NCBI GenBank assembly: GCA_015698045.1
Contig: BLAL01000236.1
Coordinates: 186,001 to 250,000 of the forward strand
Length of the DNA: 64,000 nucleotides
Direction: 5' to 3'
Source: Rhizophagus clarus
Lineage: Eukaryota > Glomeromycota > Glomeromycetes > Glomerales > Glomeraceae
The notes under the pieces are model-generated. The model searched no databases. It saw only the letters and a program-made list of their open reading frames with translations, and was not told the origin of the DNA. This document shows positions 10,528 through 22,214 of this stretch, in pieces (within the stretch, counting starts at the first letter, position 1; the number at the start of each line of letters is the position of its first letter). Made by a program: the position numbers and the translations under genes.

Positions 10528-10875
10528 TCAAATAATTTTGACATTTAATTTTAATTTATAAATATCCAGATGTTCAAAGCACGCCTTAGCAAAATTTTTG
10601 CCAATTGTCATACAACTGAAATTTAACGCATCTACTGGATTTTCTACAGATTCTACCCAATCACGATGTTGTCGTAAAAAATTTTTAATATAAAAAAATG
10701 CTTGCTCGATCTGTAAGCAATAAATTTTTAAATAATGGAAAATTAAATTCTTACGGGATTATAATCGGGAGAATAAGATGGCAAAAACTCAAGTCATATT
10801 CCTTTCTCCTCACAAATATTCTGCAAACGCTGACTTTTATGTATAGATACATTATCTAAGATTAAAACGCTATAC
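10528..10875 (-). pseudogene. Tc1/mariner-IS630-like DDE transposase, C-terminal fragment
   Basis: On the minus strand, the block ending at 10755 encodes VLILDNVSIHKS...ICEEKG..LEFLPSYSPDYNP. A 44-nt intron (10711-10754, GTAAGA...TTACAG) then joins to IEQAFFYIKNFLRQH at 10710, ending with TGA at 10528. D-N-x-S-I-H-K and S-P-D-x-N-P-I-E-x-x-F/W are the second and third catalytic blocks of IS630/Tc1 DDE transposases; the D and the E are both present. One in-frame TGA interrupts 'GI*LEFLP'. The N-terminal helix-turn-helix and first Asp are missing upstream of 10875, where an AG acceptor is possible. The intron splits the PDYNP/IEQ motif. This is a remnant, not active. Confidence 0.8.
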
Positions 10876-11150
10876 TAGTTATTTAACTAAATAAAATATT
10901 AAATAAAAATATTTATTATAGTCTATGTGGTTTTATATTTCGCTTCGAAAAATGGTAAACAAGTTGGGAAGAAAAAGAGATGGTTAACGCAGCACAATAA
11001 AAATCAATAAAATCTACGTATAACACGAAATCAGGTCACATGAATTATTAGCAGAGTGGTGGCGCTATGATATATTGTAATCTTTATTATCATAAAGGAA
11101 TAAAAAACATATCAATGTTATCACGGTCTTTTATGTGATATGTACTGTAT

Positions 11151-12661
11151 TTATGAAAAAAGATGGAGTTTTAAAGAGCTAGCAATGTTTCTTCTGCTAC
11201 GGGAAGGAATTTCTAGATCTTCTGTAATAACATCTAACTCCTTAACCTTTTCTTTGATATTTGCGCTTTCAGTTTCAACCCAGACTATTTTGAAGCATTT
11301 TCTGGAGAATTCTATTAATTTATCTAGTGAAGTTTCCGATAATTTTGTAAAATCGATGGCTGAAACGTATTGGCTTAAGATTCTCTTTAAAACCACCTCA
11401 CGTGATATGAAATTGTTTACTTCCTCGTCGGTAGGATCTGAACTTTCTGTATATCCACTTTAATAGAAAAAAAATTTAAATCATTAAATCATTGTAATAA
11501 AACAACAACATAACGATATGAACGTATCGATCACCTTTCTACAATTTGTCAAAATTCTTTTACTAATGTTGAAAGTACATTTTTCAATTGATATCGATAG
11601 TTGGAAAATGATTTACAATATCGTTCGTTAATTGACTTCACCACGCTTGGATAAGCATCATGCCCAAAAATTTTTTGTGTTATTTTATCAAACGCATGAT
11701 CGGGCGGATTTCTAGTTCGCAAAAAAAGGCATTTCATTTCTTCATCAATAAGACGATAATTATCCTAAACAGTAATAATATCAATAATACATAATACATC
11801 AGTAATTCTGTGTAATAACAATTGTTCTTAATTGGTAAGAATGTAACAACCAAAATAAGAAATGGATTTTACGTTGTCAGATGGTGACGAAGTCGAGGTG
11901 GTTAGTGGCAAATTTGTTGATGGCTGCTTCGTCGAGGCATCAAGCATTTTGTTTGCCAGATGTAGTACACTTGGATGTAAGACCAACCAATTGCAAATTT
12001 GCAATTGATTGGTCATTGCGCTAAATTGAACCAGAATTTCTTCTTCACTCTCTAGAAGTAATATTAAATGAGAATAAAATTATATTCATTAATTATATTC
12101 AGATTTTATGTTTTTACCGCTTTTATCATTTTCATTTTCTTCTTGTTCTTTATCTTTCTCTCTCCTATCCCTCTCTCTTCTCTCTTTATTTCTCCTCTCC
12201 ATCTCTTTCTTCTCATTTTCTCTTCTTTCTTTTTCAATATTTCTTTCTTCTTGCTCTGGAAGCATATCTTCATTATAACGAAGTAAATTTAGTTTTAAAT
12301 AAATTCGCAGAAATATCATTTCAATTGAATAATAAAACAATTATTATAATGTATTTACCCAAAATAATTCTTTCAATATCATCATCTTGTCTATTATTAC
12401 CTTCTCCAATATCTACATCTTGTCCATGTAAATTATCTTGTTCATGTTCACTTCCTTCCTCTCTCCTTTCATCTCTTTCCTTATTATAATCACGTGAAGA
12501 GTTGGCAACATATGTACGAATAGTTTTTGTAGTCTTTGCAGCTTTTGTTGCCTTGTCTTTTAGGTATCATTATAATAGTATTAGGCGCAATTACTATATA
12601 AATTTTAAATCAAAAATATAATATTATTACCTTTTTCTGTTACTCCTCTGCGTTTAGTCAT
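11151..12661 (-). pseudogene. six-exon gene of unrecognised paralogous family, one in-frame TGA
   Basis: Exons: 12661-12631, 12556-12359, 12267-12118, 12051-11873, 11764-11535, 11457-11151. Introns are GT-AG, phases 1,1,1,0,2, and total coding length is a multiple of three (364 residues). N-terminus MTKRRGVTEK and a basic tail of ~25 residues, then acidic, then an E/R/K helix (~residues 78-126, probable coiled coil), then MTNQLQICNWLVLHPS, a Ser/Thr/Pro linker, YRLIDEEMKCLFLRTRNPPD, SFSNYRYQL, and a C-terminus ending LEIPSRSRRNIASSL. The only break is TGA at 11549-11551; alignment with the 26.7 kb paralogue places K-E-F-x-Q against R-E-F-Q, so it probably arose from CGA (Arg). The family is lineage-specific in appearance; function unknown. 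A nuclear, DNA- or protein-binding role is a guess from the basic ends. Confidence 0.7.
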
Positions 12662-12784
12662 GATAAACAAACAAGATGGTACTTATCAGTATTGTGCTAG
12701 TAGCAACGTAAAAAAATAGGTGATTCGTCACGTAAAGAAATAGGTGATTCCTAACGAAACGAATACAGCATCATCTTTATTTAT

Positions 12785-14990
12785 TTATAGAGATTTCTCC
12801 TAATATTAAGAAAAAATTACATCGTGACTACAGCACATAAAAGGAAATTGGGTTAGCATTCTCGAAAAAAATGTTCATGGTTACATTAAATCTTGGATAA
12901 TTGATCGGAAGAATTTGTTAATGGTTACATCAATTCTTTATGATGAAAATTTTGGGAAAATTTGACATCTTAACGGTTACATGTAAAGAAATTATATATG
13001 AGTATCGTAACTGTAGGACATAAACGGAAATTTGGCCAACAAAATTTTCAAATTATTGGAATAATTAATCAGGAAAATCCTTAATGGGTATATTAACTCT
13101 TTGTCCACAGAACATTAATGGTAATTTCGAGCAATATTAACGGTTACAAGTAAAGAAACTTTATATGAATATCGTGATCGCAAGACATAAACGGATTTTT
13201 GGGATAATTGATCAGGAGAAAAAATTTGTTAATGGTTACATAATCAGGGTTAAAGAATTATACTGTACGTACTATATTATGCTGTCCTAATACTTAAATA
13301 GAGTACATTTTTTTCATATGTTTAATATATTATATATTTATTTTAATAATTAGGATTGTTCTTTTAATCTAATCTAAATAGAAAAAATATTATATTAAAT
13401 ATTTAACAGTGCAATATTAATGCAATGTTTACAGTACATTGATGAAATTTTGGGCAATGGAAAAATTGCGGTTACATGTAAGGTGATCGCAAGACATAAA
13501 TAGAAATTTAGATCAAAAAATTGGTCAGAAAAATTTTGTCAACAGTTCTGTTGATTCTTTATCTGCAAAAGATCTTTATTTGCAGCACATTGGTGGAATC
13601 TAGGGTAATGATCTGAAAAATTTAACATGAATATCGTGGTCGCAATAAATAAATAGAAATTTAGATCAATAATTGATCGGAAAAAATTATTAATGGTTAC
13701 ATTGATTTTTTATCTGCAGCGCATTGATAGAATTCAGGAGTAATCTGAAAAATTTGACATGAATATTGTGATCGCAAGACATAAACAGATTTTCGGGATA
13801 ATTGATCAGGAGAAAAAATTTGTTAATGTTTACATAATCAGGGTTGAAGAATTATACTGTACGTACTATATTACTATGCTGTCCTAATACTTAAATAGAG
13901 TACATCATATGTTTAATATATTATATATTTATTTTAATAATTAGGATTGATAATAAATTATTAACTATTCTTTTAATCTTAATAGAAAAAATATTATATT
14001 AAATATTTAACAGTACAATATTAGTGCAATGTATACAGTAAATTGATGAAATTTTGGGAAATGGAAAAATTGCGGTTACATTTAAGGTGATCGCAGGACA
14101 TGAACAGAAATTTAGATCAATAAATTGATCGGAAAAAAATTTTGTCAACAGTTCTGTTAATTCTTTATCTGCAAAAGATCTTTATCTGCAGCACATTTGT
14201 GGAATCTAGGGTAATAATCTGAAAAATTTGGCATGAATATCATGGTCGCAATAAATAAATAGAAATTTAGATCAATAATTGACCGGAAAAAAATTGTTAA
14301 TTATTACATTGATTTTTTATCTGCAGCGCATTGATAGAATTCAGGGGTAATCTGAAAAATTTGACGTGAATATCGTGATCGCAGGACATAAACGGATTTT
14401 TGGGATAATTGATCAGGAGAAAAATTTGTTAATGGTTACATAATCAGGGTTGAAGAATTATACTGTATGTACTATATTATGCTGTTCTAATACTTAAATA
14501 GAGTACATTTTTTCATAAGTTTAATATATTATATATTTATTTTAATAATTAGGATTGATAATAAATTATTAACTATTCTTTTAATCTTAATAGAAAAAAT
14601 ATTATATTAAATATTTAACAGTGCAATATTAGTGCAATGTAAAGTAAATTGATGAAATTTTGGGAAATGGAAAAATTGCGGTTACATGTAAGGTGATCGC
14701 AGGATATAAACAGAAATTTAGATCAAAAAATTGATCGGAAAAAAATTTTGTCAACAGTTCTGTTGATTCTTTATCTGCAAAAGATCTTTATCTGCAACAC
14801 ATTGGTGGAATCTAGAATAATGATCTGAAAAATTTGACATGAATATCGTGGTCACGATAAATAAATGGAAATTTAGATCAATAATTGATCAGGAGAAAAA
14901 ATTGTTAATGGTTACATTGATTTTTATCTGCAGCGCATTGACAGAATTTGTTACATTAGTTCTCTATCTCGGAATTATGTAATGAAGTTT
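12785..14990 (+). repeat. left arm of large inverted repeat array (GGTTACATGTAAAG...ACATAAACGGAAATTT)
   Basis: The phrases 'ggttacatgtaaag', 'gaatatcgtgatcgcaggac' and 'ataaacggaaattt' recur many times in this orientation. Superimposed are three long direct units marked by 'acataatcagggtt' at 13239, 13832 and 14438 (periods about 593 and 606 bp). Each contains the same ~150-bp segment with 'tatactgta.gtactatatta' and 'aatattatattaaatattta'. No ORF is present. Confidence 0.85.
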
Positions 14991-15779
14991 TAAAAAAAAC
15001 TTTTCAAGTTGTTGACCCAAATTTCCTTTTATATAGTGCAGTCATGATATCACAGTCGTAATATTATAAAAAAATTTACTTTGTGCTTTTTTCCCAAAGA
15101 ATTCAATTGATATTTTTTTTAAAGTTTGACTGTCCATATCTTATCAGTTACATATAAAAATACCACATCTCAGATCAGAGTTTTTAGATTTCTAATAAAA
15201 AAAAGATAGAAAGAAAATGTCCTCTCCCAAACCTAGTAGAGAAGTAACAGGTATAAAAAAAAATACCTGGTATATTAATTCATTAAATAACGTATGATAA
15301 TATTCAAATAGTTTCTTTCATATATAGATAATATGATATTGATCTTGCTAGATGATCTAATAAAAGAACAAACCTGATCGAACGATCTTCTTCAGACCAA
15401 CATTAAAAAGAAATGGAAACGTCCGTCTCGTAACAACTGAGCGAAGACCATGGGAAACTAGGCTCGGATGGTGAAAAAAGTATGATCATTTGATTCTTTA
15501 ATATTTTGTGATAATTTGAAATATTTAACACTTTAAAATTATTTGTTAGAATTGATATTGCCATTATATGAAATTAATATCTCATTACAATACAGCACAA
15601 TATTATATCCACCTTCTTTTCAATTTATTTCAATAAAAAAATAAATCTTATGTAATTTTATAATTGTATATATCCGTAAAGCTCACAACTAGTGATTTTA
15701 TCATAATAATTGATTGTAATAATTTAAAATCATAAAAATCAAAATTTCATATAAACTGGAACACGAATTGCTAACAATT
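14991..15779. other. central spacer of the inverted array
   Basis: Unique AT-rich DNA between the two arms. A possible short exon at 15217 (MSSPKPSREVTG then 'gtata') and a block at 15330-15480 with coding-like composition are seen, but no frame holds. Possibly a collapsed coding centre of a foldback element. Confidence 0.3.
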
Positions 15780-16640
15780 TTTTTCTGATCATTTGTCTTG
15801 TCTAAATGTGCTGCGATCACGATATTCTTAAAATGTAATGTCAATTTTTCAGAAAAGCTTTGTTAACCAATTTCCGTTATGTCCAGCAGCCTATATAAAT
15901 TTTTTTACATGTAATCGTCAAAATATCAATCCTAAATTCAAGAGCTTTGTTAACCCAAATTTCTATAGTTACGATGTTGTTCATTATATAATTCATTAGT
16001 TAATGTAACTAACTATTAACGAATTTTTTTTCTGATCAATTATCCCAAAATTTGATGATCTAAATTTCCGCTTATGTCCTGCGGTCACAATATTCATATA
16101 AATTCCTTTACATATAACCGTTAAAGAAGTCAACTCTTCAGATCATTGCCTCAAAACTTCATTAATGCATTGTAAGTAAAGAACCAATGTAGCCATTAAG
16201 AAAATTTCTGATCAATTCAAATTTCCGTTTATGTCCCGCGATCACAATATTCATACAAAATTTCTTTGCATGTCAATTTTCCCAAAATTTAAGAAATTAG
16301 TAATCTAAATTTCCATTTATGTTCTGCAGTCACGCACGATATTCATACAAAATTTTTTTGCATGTAACTGTTGTTAACACGTCAATTTTAGATCATTTTC
16401 CCCAAGATTTCCATTAATGTACTGTGATCCAAGAACTAATGTAACCATTGACAATTTTTTTTCTCGAAATTTCAATATAAATTTCTGTTTATAAATTTCC
16501 ATTTATATCCTGCGGTCACGATTTCATACAAAATTTCTTTATATGTAACCAGATCATTGCCCAAAATTTCCGTTAATGAGAAATTTGTTAACCCAAAATT
16601 TCCGTTTATGTGCTGCGGTCATGATACTATGATTTCCAAT
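15780..16640 (-). repeat. right arm of the inverted repeat array
   Basis: The same words appear in reverse complement: 'aaatttccgtttatgtcc', 'gcggtcacgatattcatac', 'tttctttacatgtaacc', at about 100-120-bp spacing in at least six copies. The arm is shorter than the left one and ends about 100 bp before the transposase gene at 16746. Confidence 0.8.
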
Positions 16641-16745
16641 TAAAAATATTATAAAAGCAGTTAATGAATTAAATACACAAACGCGCATGGACGTTTTTTA
16701 AATTTATTCATTTTATTATTCCTTATTATAATTATTATCATAGCC

Positions 16746-19700
16746 ATGTTACGAAATAAACCTCGAAAAGCGAATATTGCTATATTACCTTTTCGTATCC
16801 GTAATAATTTTAGAAGGTTGCCCAACAGATTTTTATTATCGGATAATAATGACAATGAAAAAATGGTACAAAAAGATTTTGAAGATGATAATATTAGCGG
16901 CGAAGAGTATAATGAATATGGCGACGGAGATGATGATTTAGAACAATGAAGCAATGATGATCATATAGAACAGCGAAGCGATAATAGTGATGATTTAGAA
17001 CAACGAAGCGATGATGATCATATAGAACAGCAAAGCGATAATGGTGATAATTTAGAATAACGAAGCAATAATGATCATTTAGAATAACGAAGCGATAATG
17101 ATCATTTAGAACAACGAAACGATAATGATGATGATTTAGAACAACGAAGCAATAATGAAGAAGGTGATACCAACATGATTTCAACATCATCAGAGAATGA
17201 AACAGAAAGCGATTATATAATGTCCTTAGAAAGTGATGAAGAATATAAAACAATGTCATCAGATAATGAAGAAAGACATGATTCTGATATCTCAGAAGAA
17301 AAGCTATTCGTTGATGAAGCATTGGCCAAAGATAAGTTACCATCTTATGATGGTGATTTTGCTCCATATTTTCAAAATTTAACTACTGCTGCCTTATTTT
17401 GTTGGATTTATAAGCATAATATTTCAACAAATGCATATGAAGATCTTGTTGACATTATCATAAGACCAGAATTTAATAGAGATCATATTGTAAAGAATAT
17501 TTGGAGATTTCGAGCATGGAAGGAGCGTCTTCCTCTTCCCTCAATATCAGCAAAATCTATCTCAATTTCATCAAAATAAAACACCATCAACTTTAAAGGA
17601 TTCAAAGATGGCATATCAACTTTCAATAAGTGATATCATTTGGAATGTTCTTAACAACCCATCACTATTAAAGGAAATGTATTTTGGTGCTGATGTCGAT
17701 TCAAAAACAAAATCTGAGTACTGGCATGGTACCTTATGAGCAGAGTCACCTCTTTTCGGTCAAGAACAATTAATGATATCAGGGGGTAATTATTTATTAA
17801 ATGCAAGCTGATGGTAGAGAGGCGAAGCAATAAAGTACAAGAGACTAACACTTTTTTCATATGTATATAATAGAGATATACCAATGCGGCGATTTTGTTT
17901 ACTATTACAACAATGAGCGAAAACTTGGCAGATTGAGAGCGATATTATTAAATGAAGAGAACCAACAGTATCGGCTAAGAATCCAAAAAGTTCTAGATTA
18001 TAGTGACTTGCCTGGAACTTTTAAGGGAGAATTAAGACAAAATCGCTCTCTTTCCGGAGAAGTTTGGTTACAAGATGAACCATTCTTGACAATAACAACA
18101 TCACAAATTTCAGAAAAGGTTGCTGCAGATACACTACGAATTACTGAAATACTTTATAAACATCATACACACTGGCACATTCGTAATGCAACGTTTTCTT
18201 ATCAACATCCTTCGGAATATATTTCCATAAGGCAGCCACCATCTCCAACAATTCCAGTTTATAAGCTGTTTTTGGATATATACTACGATGATTTTGGAAC
18301 ATTTAGGAATGTTTATCATTCATTAGGAGGTGTTTATGTACAGTTTGGAAATATGCCTGCCCGTCAAAAAAAGTTGCTCAAAAATCACTTTGTTCTCGGG
18401 TTTGTTCCTTTCGGTGGTAATTTCAATGAATTCATGTTGCCATTTATTTCTAAAATGAAAGAATTCGAACAAGGAAAATTAATGGAAGTAAATGGCCAAG
18501 ATGCTTGGGTGATAGCCAGTTTAGGTGTCGTAACTGCTGATTTACCACAAGGGAATGACATGTGTGGTGTATTATGACATAATGCCAATAAAGGTTGCCG
18601 CACTTGTACAGCCTCTCGAGAATCACTTACCAACTTCTCTCAGGATGTACCAGCAACATCAAGATATCATCACATCACTGACGATCAATTTAAAGAGATA
18701 TTTAACGAACCTGCTACCACAAGACAAAGACGACTTTGTACTGAGTTTGGACTAAGAACAAGGCCTAGCATTTTGGATAGGCTGCTAAGAGAAAGGCATC
18801 TACAGACACCTCAAGATGTATATCATGCAACTGCTAGGAAGATTGGACGACTTCTTAAATTAACGTATGATCTTTGAATTTAATTAACTTTAGCTAGATA
18901 TGTAACGAACAAAATCTTTTAATAAAGCTTTTTGATTTCCACAGGTGCGAATTATTTTCACAAAAAGGAGAGGACGAGTTTATCAAAGCCTGGAAGAACT
19001 TTGAGAAACCAAAAAAATGGTCTCGTTTGCCAAATCCAATTAGTCACAATGCTAGTTTCATGATGTCTGACTATCTTAGGCTCGCTATAATAATGCCTTT
19101 TATATTTAATAGTTTTTTAGAAACATCAAGCTTAAAGGAAAATGAATCCAGAAGCATTCTGCGATGAATTCAAGAATCACGCATTAACATGGCGAAAAAT
19201 GTAATAATTGCTTGTTGGGTATATGTAGCAAAAACAATGAGGATGGTTTTTGAAAGCAAGTTTACATTAGATTCGTATGACGAATTACAAAAATGCCTTG
19301 AAGAAGAAATGAAAATTCTTCCAAAGGTACAATTATTCATAATTCTTATATAATTTTTTATTTTTTATTTATCAATATATAAAATATTATTTAATAATGT
19401 GGCTTTAGGTTTTCCCTGAATTTGCTAACTTATCAAACCTGCATATCAATATCCACTTGCTGGTGCATGCAAGGACTTATGGTATTCTTATAAATACTCA
19501 AGTTGGTATCAAAGAGATGGTGCATCAGATCTTTAAAGCAATGGTACTACGAACAAATTGCAAGAATGTCGAGCTAGACTTGTTAAAGCGGTATACTACG
19601 CTCTTTGCAATTCGTCATTTAGTAGATGGAGGCACAGATCAAAGATTATCACAACCTTGTAGAGGTTTCGCTACTATGTCCTCAAATTTTAGAAATTTAT

Positions 19701-20367
19701 TGACTAATTGGTATATTACTGAAGACAAGGTATCAAATGAACAAGAACCAGAAGAAAATGAAGAAGGTTTGTATTACAATTTTATAATAATAATATTTCC
19801 GCAATTATTAACGTAATTTTATTTTATATAGCGATTTCATCTCCAGTGGATTTTATTACAAATATTATCTTAAAGAGGAGCTTGTCCCGTTGTGAAAATA
19901 TCATGAAAAATTTGCCAAATTTCAAATCTGTGCTGCTTCTTTCATTTATGGACATTGGACAAAAGTCAGCTCTTATATATTCTCAAATGGGCTGGTATGA
20001 ATTGGCGACATACACTATGGAAGAAAGCAATGGCGTCTTTTCCAAAGTACATCTTCATATTGGTGACGTCGTAACAATACACGAGAAAGACAGTGGTGAA
20101 TGTTATGCGATTATAAAAGGGATCTTTAAATACAAAGGCAATGATGATAAATATTATGCCTTTATTACAATTGATTGGTTTGACAATATTAACAGAATTC
20201 ACAACGTATTGAAATGTCCTCTTTTTCGCATTCAGACAAGCCAAGACATTCGCTGGAGAAGAATCTTCCCGATATCAATAATTGACCATGTACAGAAAGT
20301 TCACTTTGTCTATGATACGAAAATTGATTTGTGGATAAAAAATAATTATTATTTTACAGCTATATAA
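16746..20367 (+). pseudogene. tnp2/CACTA-like transposase gene, copy 1, degenerate
   Basis: Starts MLRNKPRKANIAILPFRIRNNF, followed by an acidic, repeat-rich region (DDDLEQRSDN units), then FAPYFQNLTTAALFCWIYKH, SLGGVYVQFGN, LLKNHFVLGFVPFGGNFNEF, WVIASLGVVTADLPQGND, CRTC, and near the C-terminus HLLVHARTYG..., GIKEMVHQIFKAM and WRRIFPISIIDHVQKVHF. The order (N-terminal acidic part, central core with ADLPQGN...C.C, late GIKEMVH) resembles En/Spm-CACTA tnp2-type transposases of fungi. Introns: 18865-18944 (absent in copy 2), and ones beginning about 19327 and 19766. Breaks: TGA 16947, two TAA at ~17060-17090, TAA and frameshift at ~17577, TGA 17737 (TGG in copy 2), TGA 18575 (CGA in copy 2), TGA near 19165. 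Family assignment is by motif memory, not a search. Confidence 0.7.
16920..17165 (+). repeat. coding minisatellite in transposase N-terminal region
   Basis: Five to six ~30-39-bp units of 'gatgatttagaacaacgaagc' encode D-D-L-E-Q-R-S-D-N repeats. Units differ at CAA/TAA and CGA/TGA positions, showing stops arising by C-to-T change inside otherwise identical repeats. Confidence 0.8.
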
Positions 20368-21290
20368 CTTTATTAGTAATATTATGTTAATAAATTTACA
20401 ATATAAATATAAGTTTATACTACGTTTACTCATTAAATTTATTATTGTTTTAACAATATCAAAATGATACAGTATCTTTTTTTTATTAAATAAATGCAAC
20501 AATATCATTTTGATATCGTTATGGTATCGTGACCGGTCCATTACTTATCACGTGATAACGTGACTTTGTATTGATTATCCAATCAAAATCATTGTTTGTT
20601 TGTTAAAACATTCGCACGACAGTTATTTCTACTCCATTCTCTACATTTTACTGTAATAACTTACATTTTAATATTGTCAGTCTATTTAAAATATTTCTTA
20701 ATAATATTAACAATCATATACGCGTCTATTTTTTATTCCGGCGAAATCTCAACATTGAAAAATAGTTTATTCGACACCTTGATAGGTACGAAACAAAAAG
20801 TTATTTATAATAATATTAATTGTTTTACAAATTTTAGCTCTTGCTGTGCAAATATTGTTTAGAAATATTTTTTAACAATATAACAGAAATTCGGGATGTA
20901 TTTTTTTATTTATTTATCTATTTATTATTATTTTTTTTTAAAAAAGAAAAATTTTTTAATAGTAGTGTATAATAATATTTACGACGAAATTCAGACGAAA
21001 TTCAGAATGTGCGCAAAGAAAGTTTCAGTATAGTATTATTTTCCCTCTTTTTTATACTTGGGAATGCGATTGTTCTAGCGTCATAATGATATCGTCACGT
21101 TGTTTTATATTAGCATTCGGAAAGAGAGATGTCTAAGTAATTTACCAGGCACGACCGTATCTTTAATTTCGCAGAAACTTGCGTCGTAATCAGAAACTTA
21201 TCAATTCAACATTTTAAACAAGTTTCAAGATAATATTAGTGTCATAACGATATCATCACGTTGTTTTATGTTAACCATCCAGTGAGAGAG
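20368..21290. other. 3' flank of transposase copy 1, GATATCGT-rich
   Basis: Non-coding. 'atcatcacgttgttttat' phrases recur at about 21090 and 21255, and 'atatcgt' words are frequent. The flank of copy 2 (39240-39290) begins with the same kind of sequence, suggesting this is part of the element. The ORF at 20596-20862 has no recognisable feature. Confidence 0.4.
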
Positions 21291-21354
21291 ATGCGAAACT
21301 TAATATTTTTTTTTTTTTGTAAGAATATATGAATTTTCTTTTTTTCTTTTCTTT

Positions 21355-21420
21355 TTTTTTGTAAGGAATGTTATAATAACGTTTCTTCTGTTTTTTTTAG
21401 GTTCAAGTGTTTCGGCTTAA
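21355..21420 (+). repeat. isolated splice-cassette unit
   Basis: A T-rich tract ending 'ttttttttag' precedes a ~29-nt block beginning GTTCAAGTG and ending TCAG, then 'gtatgatcg'. It has the same form as the array at 22.2-23.3 kb. Confidence 0.5.
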
Positions 21421-21879
21421 TTTAATCAGGTATGATCGTAACTTTAATTTCGCAGAGCTTGCGCCATAATCCAGACACTCTAATTCAACATTTTTAACAA
21501 GTTTCAATATAATATTAGTATTGAACCAATATCGTCACGTTATTTTATGTCATCCTATCTAGAGATAGGGATATTCTTCCTTTAATTACTGTAATTCGCA
21601 ATATTTAACAATTAAATAACAATTAAGACATCATAATTGTCATAATTGCATTATAAAAAATATATATATTAATTAATTAATAAACAAATTAATTTAAACC
21701 AATTAAAATTGATTTAATTTATTGAATGTATCTACTACGTTTTATTATCATCCTGATACAGTTTAAATATCGTCACGATATTTCAATAAAATATTTAGCG
21801 ATCTTAATAATACCATAACGACATAATTATAATATCCTAACGATACATTTTCAACAACTTCACGATAATATTAATTTTT

Positions 21880-22190
21880 AAATGATATCGTGACAATATA
21901 TTAAATGATATCGTGACGATATATTTATGATAATCTTAACGATATATTTTCAACATCTTCACGATAACATCACAATTTCCATTTCAACATCATCACGACA
22001 TCGAGACTATAAATCGATATAATATCAGAATGATATCAGAACGATATTAAATTTCAAATATCACGAGCATGTTGAAAAGGTATCATTAAGATTATCATAA
22101 ATATATCGTCACGATATCATTTAAAAAAATTGTGATGTTATCGTGAAGATGTTGAAAATGTATCGTTAAGATATTGTGGCGGATTTGAAG
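21880..22190. repeat. inverted repeat, GATATCGTGACGATAT-rich
   Basis: Arms of about 90-110 bp (21885-21985 and 22065-22190) are reverse complements: 'gataatcttaacgatat' and 'atcttcacgataacatcaca' on the left occur inverted on the right. The spacer is itself rich in GATAT half-sites. It could extrude a long cruciform or be a foldback element. Confidence 0.75.
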
Positions 22191-22214
22191 ATTTCAGCAA
22201 AGTACCTACATTTG

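Noticed and set aside
16894-17367. 157-codon His/Tyr-rich minus-strand ORF
   Set aside because: Antisense of the acidic repeat of transposase copy 1.
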